This document shows, in pieces, positions 1 to 6,870 of a stretch of DNA of 15,778 bases (the first letter of the stretch is position 1; each line of letters opens with the position of its first letter). The notes under the pieces were generated by a model. That model saw only the letters and a list, made by a program, of their open reading frames with translations. It was not told the origin of the DNA and did not search any database. The stretch covers positions 1-15,778 of the forward strand of contig JAKDNE010000030.1 in NCBI GenBank assembly GCA_030451965.1. The letters are read 5' to 3'. Both the position numbers and the translations under genes were made by a program. The DNA comes from Brachybacterium sp. (GTDB lineage Bacteria; Actinomycetota; Actinomycetes; Actinomycetales; Dermabacteraceae).

Positions 1-1
1 G

Positions 2-1339
2 CTGTTCCAGCAGGCGCTGGCGGCGGGCCCCGGCTCCCCCGAGCGCGACATGTACGTCTTCGCCGAGGGCCTCGGCGAGCACGGCGAGCTGCCGCCGAAC
101 AACTGGACCTCGATCTTCCACGGCCCCGCCTGGACGCGCGTCACCGAGGCGGACGGCGCCCCCGGCCAGTGGTACCTGCACATCTTCGACACCAGCCAGC
201 CGGACTGGAACTGGGAGAACCCGCGGGTGCACGCGCTGTTCCGGGACATTCTGCGGTTCTGGCTGGACCGCGGCGCCGACGGCTTCCGCGTGGATGTCGC
301 CCACGGCATGGTCAAGCCCGAGGGACTGCCCGATGCCACGGTCACCGCGGAGGGGCTGATCGACATCCCCGAGGGCGAGGTGCCGATCTACTTCGACAAC
401 GACGGGGTGCTGGACATCTACCGCGAATGGCGGCCGATCCTGGACTCCTACGAAGGGGATCGGATGATGGTGCTGGAAGCATGGATCCCCGAGCAGCGGC
501 TGCCGCTGTACATCGGGGACGACAAGGCGCACCAGTCCTTCAACTTCGGCTTCCTCCAGGCCCGCTGGGGCGTTCAGACGATGCGCGCGGCGATCGAGAA
601 GCCGCTCGCGCTGGCCGACGCCGTCGGCTCCCCCACCACCTGGGTGCTCTCGAACCACGACGTGATCCGCCACGCCAGCCGCTACGGCTTCGACCCCGAG
701 CACCGCTTCGGCGAGGGGCTGCGCCGCGACGAGGTGCCCGATGCTGACCTGGGCCTGCGCCGAGCCCGTGCCGCCACACTGCTCATGCTGTCCCTGCCCG
801 GTGCGGCCTACCTCTACCAGGGCGAGGAGCTCGGCCTGCCGGAGGTCATCGACATCCCGGACGAGCTGCGGGAGGACCCTGCGCACCGGCGCGCCGGTGT
901 TCCCGGCCGCGACGGGTGCCGCGTGCCTCTGCCCTGGGTCCAGGATGCCCCGGCATTCGGCTTCTCGCCCTCCGGCGAGAGCTGGTTGCCGCAGCCGACG
1001 GAGTTCGGCCCGCTCGCGGTCGATCAGCAGCTCGGCGCGGACGGCTCCGTCCTGGAGCTGTACCGGGAAGCGCTGCGGCTGCGCCGGAGACTGCGCCTGG
1101 GAGAGCAGGGTGAGGGCCACGGCGTGGTCTTCGCCGACGCGGCACCCGTGGGCGTGCTGATCGTCGACCGCGGTGACGTCCGGATCGTCGTCAACACCAC
1201 ATCGGAGCCGGTCCCCCTGGCCGAGGTCACCTCCGGGGTGGAGTACGAGGTGCTGCTGCGCTCGGTGCCCGTCGGCGTGGAGGGCGAGGACCTGGCCGTC
1301 GCCGCCGACAGCACCCTCTGGCTGCGTCGGAGGCACTGA
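2..1339 (+). CDS. GH13 alpha-glucosidase (oligo-1,6-glucosidase/maltase type), 5'-truncated by window edge
   Basis: This is the C-terminal part of a glycoside hydrolase family 13 enzyme that cleaves alpha-glucosidic bonds in malto- or isomalto-oligosaccharides, probably in the cytoplasm. The reading frame is open from base 2, so the start lies outside the window. About 445 residues are visible, against roughly 550-600 for full-length relatives. Conserved GH13 regions appear in order: GFRVDVAHGM with the nucleophile Asp at 293-295, VLEAW with the acid/base Glu at 476-478, and SNHD with the transition-state Asp at 659-661. The early residues LFQQALAAGPGSPERD match the maltase/oligo-1,6-glucosidase subgroup. 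The C-terminal beta domain ends in a Leu-Trp-Leu-Arg-rich tail. A strong hairpin follows the stop at once, so this gene probably ends its transcription unit. Substrate specificity (maltose, isomaltose, sucrose or trehalose) cannot be settled from sequence. The family call is secure. Confidence 0.93.
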   Translation: MFQQALAAGPGSPERDMYVFAEGLGEHGELPPNNWTSIFHGPAWTRVTEADGAPGQWYLHIFDTSQPDWNWENPRVHALFRDILRFWLDRGADGFRVDVAHGMVKPEGLPDATVTAEGLIDIPEGEVPIYFDNDGVLDIYREWRPILDSYEGDRMMVLEAWIPEQRLPLYIGDDKAHQSFNFGFLQARWGVQTMRAAIEKPLALADAVGSPTTWVLSNHDVIRHASRYGFDPEHRFGEGLRRDEVPDADLGLRRARAATLLMLSLPGAAYLYQGEELGLPEVIDIPDELREDPAHRRAGVPGRDGCRVPLPWVQDAPAFGFSPSGESWLPQPTEFGPLAVDQQLGADGSVLELYREALRLRRRLRLGEQGEGHGVVFADAAPVGVLIVDRGDVRIVVNTTSEPVPLAEVTSGVEYEVLLRSVPVGVEGEDLAVAADSTLWLRRRH

Positions 1340-1344
1340 ACACC

Positions 1345-1381
1345 CGTCGGGCGCCGGCGCGAGGGGCGTCGGCGCCCGACG
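1345..1381 (+). terminator. GC-rich hairpin after the alpha-glucosidase
   Basis: A perfect 12-bp stem, CGTCGGGCGCCG (1345-1356) with CGGCGCCCGACG (1370-1381), encloses a 13-nt loop and starts 6 bp after the stop codon. There is no T-tract, which is common for terminators in high-GC actinomycetes. It separates the glycosidase from ligase A. Confidence 0.7.
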
Positions 1382-1395
1382 CCCGGATCCGCCAT

Positions 1396-1408
1396 TAGGA
1401 TCATCGAT
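1396..1408 (+). promoter_or_regulatory. -10 box of a probable leaderless promoter for ligase A
   Basis: TAGGAT at 1396-1401 is followed by 7 nt and then the ATG at 1409. That spacing would put the transcription start on or next to the start codon. No Shine-Dalgarno sequence and no clear -35 box are visible. Leaderless mRNAs of this design are common in actinobacteria. Confidence 0.55.
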
Positions 1409-2704
1409 ATGCCGCACCCTGAGACGTCCTCGTCCCGTCCCGCCGCACCCGACCTCGGTCCGTCCTCGGACCCGGCGGGTTTCGACCTGGTGCTGCTGGG
1501 CTCCGGGCTCGGGGTCTTTACCCTCGCCCGTGCCTTCCACGAGCAGTACGGCGTGGTGGCGACGGTGATCACGAAGGTCGGCATCGAGCCGATGCGCCGT
1601 TCGGTCACGTGCGAGGTCCTCGAGCTCGGGAGCTCCGCGAGCGACGAGGACCTGATCGACACCGTGATCGAGCTGGCGCTCGAGCGCGGCGGGGTGCGTC
1701 CCCAGCTGCTGCTCGCCAACGCGGATTCCCTCGTGCAGCTCATGAGTGATCATCGCGAGCGGCTCGCCGAGCACGTCGTGCTGCCGATCCTCGAGGCCGA
1801 TGTCCTCGAGCGCCTCTCGGACAAGGCGGAGTTCGCCCGGCTGTGCACCGAGCACGGGGTCGCGACCCCGCGCACGGAGGTCATCGATCTGAGCGTGCCG
1901 AGGGAGACGGACTGGGAGCCTCCCCGCACCGATCTGCCCTTCCCGGTGGTGATGAAGGCGGCCCGCACCGCGGACATGTCCGGGGTGCGCTTCGAGGGCA
2001 AGAAGAAGGTGTGGTTCCTCGAGGATCCCCAGGAGCTCGCCGCGCTGATCCGCTCGATCGCCGCGGCCGGCTACACCGGACGCCTGATCGTCCAGGAGCT
2101 GATCCCCGGTGACGACACCGCCGAGGGCTCGATCACCGCCTACACCGACGCCGCGGGGCGGGTGACGCTGCTGTGCTCGGCCCGGGTGCTGCTGGGCGAG
2201 CACACGCCCGATGCGCTGGGACGACCGGCCGCGATGATCACCACCCCCTTCGAGGATGCGCTGGAGCAGGCCCGAGCCCTGCTCGAGGCGACCGGCTACC
2301 GGGGCTACGCGAACTTCGACGTCAAGCGCGACCCCCGCGACGGGGCCTGGAAGTTCTTCGAGGTCAATCCCCGCATCGGACGCAACAACTTCTACGTCTC
2401 CACCGCCGGGGCGAACGTGTCCCGCTTCGTGGTGGCCGATGCCATCGAGCACCGCCGGATCGAGCCGGTCACGCAGTTCGACGAGATCCTCTACTCCCTG
2501 GTCCCGATGCCGCTGCTGATGCGCTATCTGCGCGATCCCGCGCTGAAGCGCTGGGTGCGCACCGTGGCGCGGCGCGGGGTGCGCAATCCGTGGACCTATC
2601 CGGCCGATGGCGGCTGGGCGCGGCGCTACGCACGGATCGTCGGGCTGAACCATGTGCGCAAGTTCCTGCGCCACTATCCGCGACCGACCGACTCGGGGTT
2701 CTGA
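1409..2704 (+). CDS. ATP-grasp ligase A, D-aspartate-ligase-like (peptidoglycan cross-bridge candidate)
   Basis: This 431-residue ATP-grasp protein probably activates a carboxylate as an acyl phosphate and joins it to an amine. After a 24-residue flexible start comes a Rossmann-like N-domain with the signature LARAFHEQYG (39-48), which I associate with the D-aspartate ligase (Asl) group. The ATP-grasp core follows: PVVMKA with nucleotide-binding Lys183, IVQELIPGDD (227-236), NFDVK with Asp304, and FFEVNPRIGRNN with metal-binding Glu318 and Asn320. It is paralogous to ligase B on the other strand (residues 4857-3514), and an Asp/Glu racemase lies between them. I infer that it adds one D-Asp or D-Glu residue of an interpeptide bridge. 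The ATG at 1409 is supported by the -10 box 7 nt upstream. Other carboxylate-amine ligase roles, such as amino-acid modification of a small molecule, are possible. The fold is certain; the substrate is not. Confidence 0.8.
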   Translation: MPHPETSSSRPAAPDLGPSSDPAGFDLVLLGSGLGVFTLARAFHEQYGVVATVITKVGIEPMRRSVTCEVLELGSSASDEDLIDTVIELALERGGVRPQLLLANADSLVQLMSDHRERLAEHVVLPILEADVLERLSDKAEFARLCTEHGVATPRTEVIDLSVPRETDWEPPRTDLPFPVVMKAARTADMSGVRFEGKKKVWFLEDPQELAALIRSIAAAGYTGRLIVQELIPGDDTAEGSITAYTDAAGRVTLLCSARVLLGEHTPDALGRPAAMITTPFEDALEQARALLEATGYRGYANFDVKRDPRDGAWKFFEVNPRIGRNNFYVSTAGANVSRFVVADAIEHRRIEPVTQFDEILYSLVPMPLLMRYLRDPALKRWVRTVARRGVRNPWTYPADGGWARRYARIVGLNHVRKFLRHYPRPTDSGF

Positions 2705-2734
2705 GCCCCGCGACCCACGCGCCGCCGGCCCGGT

Positions 2735-3517
2735 TCACCGGAAGAGCTCGGTGAGCTCCTTGCCGGCCCGGCCCACGGTGATGCGGGCGAGTTCGGTGAG
2801 GGAGTCGACCAGCCGCCGGTCGCCGCGGTATCCGTGCTGGTCGTACACGACAGAGAGCTCGGTGCAGCCGAGCACGGCGACACCCGCACCGCGGGCCAGC
2901 ACTCGCTCGATGCAGGATTCGAAGAGGTCCAGGTCCACCGGCGCCCCGGCTTTGACCTGGGCGTAGATGAGGTGATTGATGTCCTCCTGCACGGCACGGT
3001 CGGGGACCAGCGGCGTGCCGCCCTGGGCGAGGATCTGCTCCTGGTACACCCCGGCGTGGATGTTGCCCTCGGTCGCGAAGACGGCGATGGGGGCCCCGTC
3101 CGCGACCTCGACAGCGGCGCGCGAGGTGGTCTCGACGATGCTCAGCAGCGGGACGTCCGTGGCCGCCTCGACCTGGCGTGCGTAATGGTGGGCGGTGTTG
3201 CAGGGCAGGACGAGCAGGTCCACCCCGGCGCGCTGGAGCATCACCGCGTCCCGGACGATGACCGGGCCGGGATCGGGAGCGCCGGGCTCGAGGATCCCCG
3301 CCGTCCGGTCCGGGGTCGTGGAGTGCTGGGAGACCAGCAGGTCCAGGTGCTCCTGGTCGCTGCCGGCCACGGTGGCGCGGATCAGCACGTCCAGGAACAC
3401 GGAGGTCGCGGCCGGTCCGAGGCCGCCGAGGACGCCGACCACGGGGCGGGACCAGTCGGTGGGGTCGAGCCGGCCGCCGGTGCCCTCCCCCGCCGCTCCC
3501 GGCGGCGCCTCGGTCAC
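2735..3517 (-). CDS. Aspartate/glutamate racemase family protein
   Basis: This 260-residue protein belongs to the PLP-independent Asp/Glu racemase superfamily, which interconverts L- and D-amino acids using two cysteines. Both are visible, in LVLPCNTAHH (Cys106) and VAVLGCTELS (Cys218), and the N-terminal GVLGGLGPAAT (28-38) is typical of aspartate racemases. About 24 poorly conserved residues precede the domain. The GTG start shares the four bases GTGA with the stop of ligase B upstream, so the two are probably translationally coupled. It ends 30 bp from the convergent end of ligase A. In enterococci a racemase gene accompanies the D-aspartate ligase that builds the cross-bridge, and I infer the same role here: supply of D-Asp, or possibly D-Glu. 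Asp versus Glu preference cannot be read from the sequence. Confidence 0.88.
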   Translation of the reverse strand: MTEAPPGAAGEGTGGRLDPTDWSRPVVGVLGGLGPAATSVFLDVLIRATVAGSDQEHLDLLVSQHSTTPDRTAGILEPGAPDPGPVIVRDAVMLQRAGVDLLVLPCNTAHHYARQVEAATDVPLLSIVETTSRAAVEVADGAPIAVFATEGNIHAGVYQEQILAQGGTPLVPDRAVQEDINHLIYAQVKAGAPVDLDLFESCIERVLARGAGVAVLGCTELSVVYDQHGYRGDRRLVDSLTELARITVGRAGKELTELFR

Positions 3518-4857
3518 GCCTGGTCCTCCGCTGCCGCCCCGGAGCGACGACGAAGCAGACGGCTGAGCCGGTCACCGCCCTCGGGCCGGTAGTAGCGCTG
3601 GAACTTCAGCACCGAGTTCAGCCCCGCGGCCAGGACGTACCGGCGCCGGGAGAGGGAGTCGTCCACGCCGGGGTAGTGCAGGGGGTTGCCCACTCGGCGA
3701 GCCCGCAGCACCCGGCGCAGCCGGGCCCTGGCCTCGGGAAGGGTGGTGTACCGCTTGACCAGGGAGAGCGGGACGACGGTGTAGAGCACCTCGGGCTGGT
3801 CCTGGAGGATGCCGTCCTCCCCGATCCCGGAGCCCGGTCCCTGCTCGGGCAGTGCGCCGCGCAGGTGCTCGTCGACGTACCAGGTGACGGGATTGTGCCC
3901 GCCGGCGGTGACGTAGTAGTTGGAGCGTCCCAGGCGGGGATTGAGCTCGAAGAACTTGGTGCGGCCGTCGCGGCGGTCGTGCTTGAGGTCGAAGTTCGCG
4001 TAGCCGGTCCAGCCCAGCCGCTCGCACAGGCGCTGAGCCTGGGCGACCATCTCCCGATCCACCCCGGTGATGATCGCCGCGGGGTTCCCGATCGCTCCCG
4101 GCGCGTGCTCTTCGAGCAGCGTGTGGCCGTAGGAGGCGAAGCGGACTCGGGAGTCGCCGTCGCAGTAGACGGTGAGGATCCGCATGTACTGGTCGTCGCC
4201 CGGGATGCGGTCCTGGACGATGATCGACTCGCGGTACCCGGCCTCGCGGATGGTGCTCAGCAGAACCTGCAGGTCCTCGGGCGAGTCGACGGTGTGGACC
4301 TTGTTCTTCCCCGGGAACTCGATGCGCTTCCACTCGGAGACCTCGGCCGGCTTGGCGATCACCGGGAACTCGAAGGGCACCTCGAGATCGGCCGGGATCT
4401 CCTGAGCGAGGTCGACCACCAGCGTGCCCGGGTGGTCCACACCGAGGTCCTGGCAGAGCCGGGTGAAGTTCTGCTTCTCGGTGGCCGCCACGAAGGTGTC
4501 CAGGTCGACGTACGGGGTGATGTAGCGGGGATCCAGGCCGATCTCGTCGCGGATCCGGATGATGGGCTTCACGGTCGCGTCGGCGGAGCCGAGCAGCAGC
4601 AGGCTGCGGCCCGGATGTGCATCGGCGACCTCCTGCAGCACCGGGGCCAGCGACTCCGGATCGAACGGGTCCTGGCAGCGCACATTGTCGATGAGGGAGG
4701 AGGTCCCCACCACCCAGCCCGCCAGACGGGAGACGACCACGGTGCGGATCCCGTACGCCTCATGGAAGGCCCGTGCGAGGGAGTAGGCACCGATGTCTCC
4801 GCCGACGACGACGGGCGTGAATTCGACGGCGGACGCGTCGGAGGCGTTCTCTGGCAT
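3514..4857 (-). CDS. ATP-grasp ligase B, D-aspartate-ligase-like (peptidoglycan cross-bridge candidate)
   Basis: This 447-residue ATP-grasp ligase is a paralogue of the + strand gene at 1409. The N-domain opens with TPVVVGGDIGAYSLARAFHE (14-33), the pattern I know from D-aspartate ligases of the Asl type. The core shows VIAKPAE with Lys169, IVQDRIPGDDQ (213-223), GYANFDLKHD with Asp290, and KFFELNPRLGRSN with Glu304 and Asn306. A longer open frame runs upstream to 5322, but it is Arg/Pro-rich, covers the divergent PEBP gene and lacks the fold. The ATG at 4857 sits 7 nt after a TAGACT box, which supports this start. The stop overlaps the GTG of the racemase. I infer a cytoplasmic or membrane-surface enzyme that attaches a D-amino acid to the diaminopimelate side chain of peptidoglycan precursors. 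The acceptor and the amino acid are unproven. Confidence 0.82.
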   Translation of the reverse strand: MPENASDASAVEFTPVVVGGDIGAYSLARAFHEAYGIRTVVVSRLAGWVVGTSSLIDNVRCQDPFDPESLAPVLQEVADAHPGRSLLLLGSADATVKPIIRIRDEIGLDPRYITPYVDLDTFVAATEKQNFTRLCQDLGVDHPGTLVVDLAQEIPADLEVPFEFPVIAKPAEVSEWKRIEFPGKNKVHTVDSPEDLQVLLSTIREAGYRESIIVQDRIPGDDQYMRILTVYCDGDSRVRFASYGHTLLEEHAPGAIGNPAAIITGVDREMVAQAQRLCERLGWTGYANFDLKHDRRDGRTKFFELNPRLGRSNYYVTAGGHNPVTWYVDEHLRGALPEQGPGSGIGEDGILQDQPEVLYTVVPLSLVKRYTTLPEARARLRRVLRARRVGNPLHYPGVDDSLSRRRYVLAAGLNSVLKFQRYYRPEGGDRLSRLLRRRSGAAAEDQA

Positions 4858-4870
4858 GTCGGCCAGTCTA
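4858..4870 (-). promoter_or_regulatory. -10 box of a probable leaderless promoter for ligase B
   Basis: On the minus strand TAGACT (4870-4865) is followed by 7 nt and the ATG at 4857. There is no ribosome binding site at normal distance, and I see no good -35. It shares a 71-bp divergent intergenic region with the PEBP promoter. Confidence 0.5.
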
Positions 4871-4893
4871 ACGACGGCCCTGCTCGCGCCTCC

Positions 4894-4928
4894 TCGACAC
4901 ACTCCGAAGCGGTACCTACGCTGGAGGG
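4894..4928 (+). promoter_or_regulatory. Promoter of the PEBP gene, -35/-10 with very short leader
   Basis: TCGACA (4894-4899), a 17-bp spacer and TACGCT (4917-4922) form a good sigma-70-type promoter. The ATG follows the -10 box by only 6 nt. The GGAGGG in that gap touches the start codon, too close to work as a Shine-Dalgarno, so a leaderless or near-leaderless transcript is likely. Confidence 0.55.
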
Positions 4929-5426
4929 ATGGATCACACGACGCCTGACACCTCACCGTTCGTCCTCTCCTCGAGCGCCACGCCCCAGGGCAGCGAGGTC
5001 GCGCCCCAGCAGCTGGTGCACGCGCTCGGCGGGGACAACCTCTCCCCCGATCTCCACTGGTCGGGCGCCCCGGAGGGCACCCGCTCCTTCGCCGTGACCT
5101 GTTACGACCCCGATGCCCCCACGGGGTCCGGGTTCTGGCACTGGGTGGCCTGGGACATCCCCGCCACGACCACGTCGCTGCCCATCGGGGTGGCTCGGGA
5201 CGATACTTCCCTGACCCAGGCTCACAACGACTTCGGCAACACCGGCTACGACGGTCCCGAGCCCCCGGCGGGCGCCCCGCACCGCTACCAGTTCTCGGTG
5301 CACGCCCTGCCGGTTCCGACACTCGGGGTCAGCGCGGACGCACCGCATGTCGCAGCCCGCTTCGTGATCTTCTCCGAGCAGCTCGCCTCGGCCTCGTTCA
5401 CGGCGCGTTACCAGGTGACGGCGTGA
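4929..5426 (+). CDS. YbhB/YbcL family PEBP (Raf-kinase-inhibitor-like) protein
   Basis: This 165-residue protein has the phosphatidylethanolamine-binding-protein fold. The family signature is clear: NLSPDLHWSGAPEGTRSFAV (about residues 37-56), the ligand-pocket motif YDPDAPTGSGFWHW (58-71) with the DPDAP core, and a later GYDGPEPPAGAPHRYQFSVH segment (100-119). Length is normal for bacterial YbhB-like proteins, and no signal peptide is seen, so it should be cytoplasmic. The bacterial function is poorly known; small-molecule or phospholipid binding is assumed. It is divergent from ligase B and stands alone, with hairpins after it and a new promoter for the next gene. There is no evidence linking it to the cross-bridge genes beyond the shared upstream region. 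Confidence 0.92.
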   Translation: MDHTTPDTSPFVLSSSATPQGSEVAPQQLVHALGGDNLSPDLHWSGAPEGTRSFAVTCYDPDAPTGSGFWHWVAWDIPATTTSLPIGVARDDTSLTQAHNDFGNTGYDGPEPPAGAPHRYQFSVHALPVPTLGVSADAPHVAARFVIFSEQLASASFTARYQVTA

Positions 5427-5455
5427 AATACTAGGGGGGAAACTCCCCACCACGG

Positions 5456-5479
5456 GGCGGGCGTGCCACGTGTCCCGCC
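5456..5479 (+). terminator. Weak inverted repeats between PEBP and the glycosyltransferase operon
   Basis: GGCGGG (5456-5461) pairs with CCCGCC (5474-5479) around a 12-nt loop. A smaller GGGG/CCCC hairpin lies just before it (about 5434-5448). Together they could end PEBP transcription, although the 6-bp stem is modest and also overlaps where the next gene's -35 would be. Confidence 0.35.
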
Positions 5480-5493
5480 TCGGACTCCGATCG

Positions 5494-5505
5494 TAGGCTC
5501 GAATC
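5494..5505 (+). promoter_or_regulatory. -10 box of a probable leaderless promoter for the GT4-VTT-GT4 operon
   Basis: TAGGCT (5494-5499) is followed by 6 nt and the ATG at 5506. No Shine-Dalgarno and no convincing -35 are seen. It matches the arrangement in front of the two ligase genes. Confidence 0.5.
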
Positions 5506-6870
5506 ATGGACGCCAGGACTTCCCGCCGCACCCGGCGAGCGCAGAGATCAGACCATGGTCTGAGGTCTCTCATGCGCTCGGGGGACGCGAGCACCCGCCC
5601 CGGGTGCGAGCCTGGAGGGGTGAACGCGAACAGGACGCACCCCGGCTCGTCGGCGACCGTCTCCGACCGCCCGCTGCGGGTGCTGCTGACCACCGACTGG
5701 TGGGAGCCCGTCGTCAACGGCGTGGTCGCCTCCGTCCAGACCCTGCGGCGGGAGCTCCTCGCGCTGGGCTGCGACGTCCGGGTGCTGACCCTCTCGCAGG
5801 GGATCCGTGCCCGCAACGAGGAGGGGGTCTACCGCATCGGTTCGGTCTCCGCGTCGATGGTCTACGACCGTGCCCGCATCGGCATGCCCTCCGGTCGCCG
5901 CGTGCTGCGCGACATCCTGCAGTGGCGGCCCGACGTCGTCCATTCACAGGCCGAGTTCTCCACCTTCATGTGGGCCCGTCGCATCGCCCGCGCCCTCTCG
6001 GTGCCGCTGGTGCACACGTACCACACCATCTACGAGGACTACACGCACTACTACTCCCCCAGCCGCACCATGGGCCGCAAGGTCGTGGAGTCCTTCTCCC
6101 GCCGGGTGCTCTCGAAGACCGATGCCGTGATCGCGCCGACGACGAAGGTCGCCCAGCTCCTCTCCGGCTACGGGGTGCACCGCCCGCTGCACGTGATCCC
6201 CACCGGCCTGGATCTGGACCGGTTCCGCCCCGCCCGCAGTGAGGAGGAGCACGCCGACGCCCACGCGCTGCGCGCCGCGCTCGGCATCGGCCCGGGACAG
6301 CAGGTGCTGCTGTCCGTCTCCCGTCTGGCCAAGGAGAAGAACCTCGACGAGGTGCTCGAGATGGTGGCCGTCGCGGACCGCGCGGACACCGTGCTGGTCC
6401 TGGTCGGTGAGGGACCGTACCGGGCCGAGCTCGAAGCCCGTGCCAAGGCCCTCGGCATCGCAGAGCGGGTCCGGTTCACCGGTGTCGTCGATCCGGCCGA
6501 TATCCCGCGCTGGTACCGCATGGGCGACGTCTTCGTCGGCGCCTCCCTCAGCGAGACCCAGGGGCTGACCTTCATCGAGGCGATGGCCAGCGGCCTGCCG
6601 CTGCTGTGCCGTCGCGACCCTTCGCTCACGAGCGTCGTGGTCGAGGACGTCACCGGCTGGCAGTTCGAGGGCCCCGAGCAGTTCACGTCCCGTCTGAGCT
6701 CACTGCTGGATGACCCGCATGGTCGCGAGCAGATGTCCCGTGCGGCCCTCGAGCACGCCCGGGCCACCTGCGATGCGCAGGAGTTCGGTCGCAGCGTACT
6801 CGATGTCTATCAGCAGGCCCGTCGGCGTCGGGCGCCGCTGATAGCCCGGCGCGAAACGGTCCCGGCATGA
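5506..6870 (+). CDS. GT4 glycosyltransferase, diacylglycerol glucosyltransferase-like
   Basis: This is a retaining GT-B glycosyltransferase of family GT4, 454 residues from the first ATG. The N-domain begins near residue 56 (RPLRVLLTTDWWEPVVNGV) and carries HTYHTIYEDYTHYY, a stretch typical of 1,2-diacylglycerol 3-glucosyltransferases. The C-domain binds the nucleotide sugar: LLSVSRLAKEKN, GEGPYR and the E-x7-E motif in SETQGLTFIEAM. The likely job is transfer of glucose from UDP-glucose to diacylglycerol at the inner membrane face, the first step of a glycolipid anchor. The start is uncertain. ATG 5506 has a -10 box 6 nt upstream, but residues 1-55 are Arg-rich and unlike the family. ATG 5572 and GTG 5620 are in-frame alternatives; the GGAGGG before GTG 5620 is too close to be a good ribosome site. 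The last four bases (ATGA) overlap the next gene. Confidence 0.87.
   Translation: MDARTSRRTRRAQRSDHGLRSLMRSGDASTRPGCEPGGVNANRTHPGSSATVSDRPLRVLLTTDWWEPVVNGVVASVQTLRRELLALGCDVRVLTLSQGIRARNEEGVYRIGSVSASMVYDRARIGMPSGRRVLRDILQWRPDVVHSQAEFSTFMWARRIARALSVPLVHTYHTIYEDYTHYYSPSRTMGRKVVESFSRRVLSKTDAVIAPTTKVAQLLSGYGVHRPLHVIPTGLDLDRFRPARSEEEHADAHALRAALGIGPGQQVLLSVSRLAKEKNLDEVLEMVAVADRADTVLVLVGEGPYRAELEARAKALGIAERVRFTGVVDPADIPRWYRMGDVFVGASLSETQGLTFIEAMASGLPLLCRRDPSLTSVVVEDVTGWQFEGPEQFTSRLSSLLDDPHGREQMSRAALEHARATCDAQEFGRSVLDVYQQARRRRAPLIARRETVPA
5548..5563. promoter_or_regulatory. Perfect 16-bp palindrome, possible operator
   Basis: TCAGACCATGGTCTGA is an uninterrupted 16-bp palindrome. It lies inside the first, non-conserved codons of the glycosyltransferase if ATG 5506 is used, or in its leader if a later start is used. 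The length and symmetry resemble operators of TetR-type dimeric repressors. No regulator gene of that kind lies nearby. Confidence 0.4.

Noticed and set aside
3676..5097. 473-codon open frame antisense to ligase B
   Set aside because: No recognisable motif. It mirrors the codon bias of ligase B and crosses the divergent promoter region.
4858..5322. In-frame upstream extension of ligase B to 602 residues
   Set aside because: The added 155 residues are Arg/Pro-rich, antisense to the PEBP gene, and unlike any ATP-grasp N-terminus. The ATG at 4857 has a -10 box at leaderless distance.
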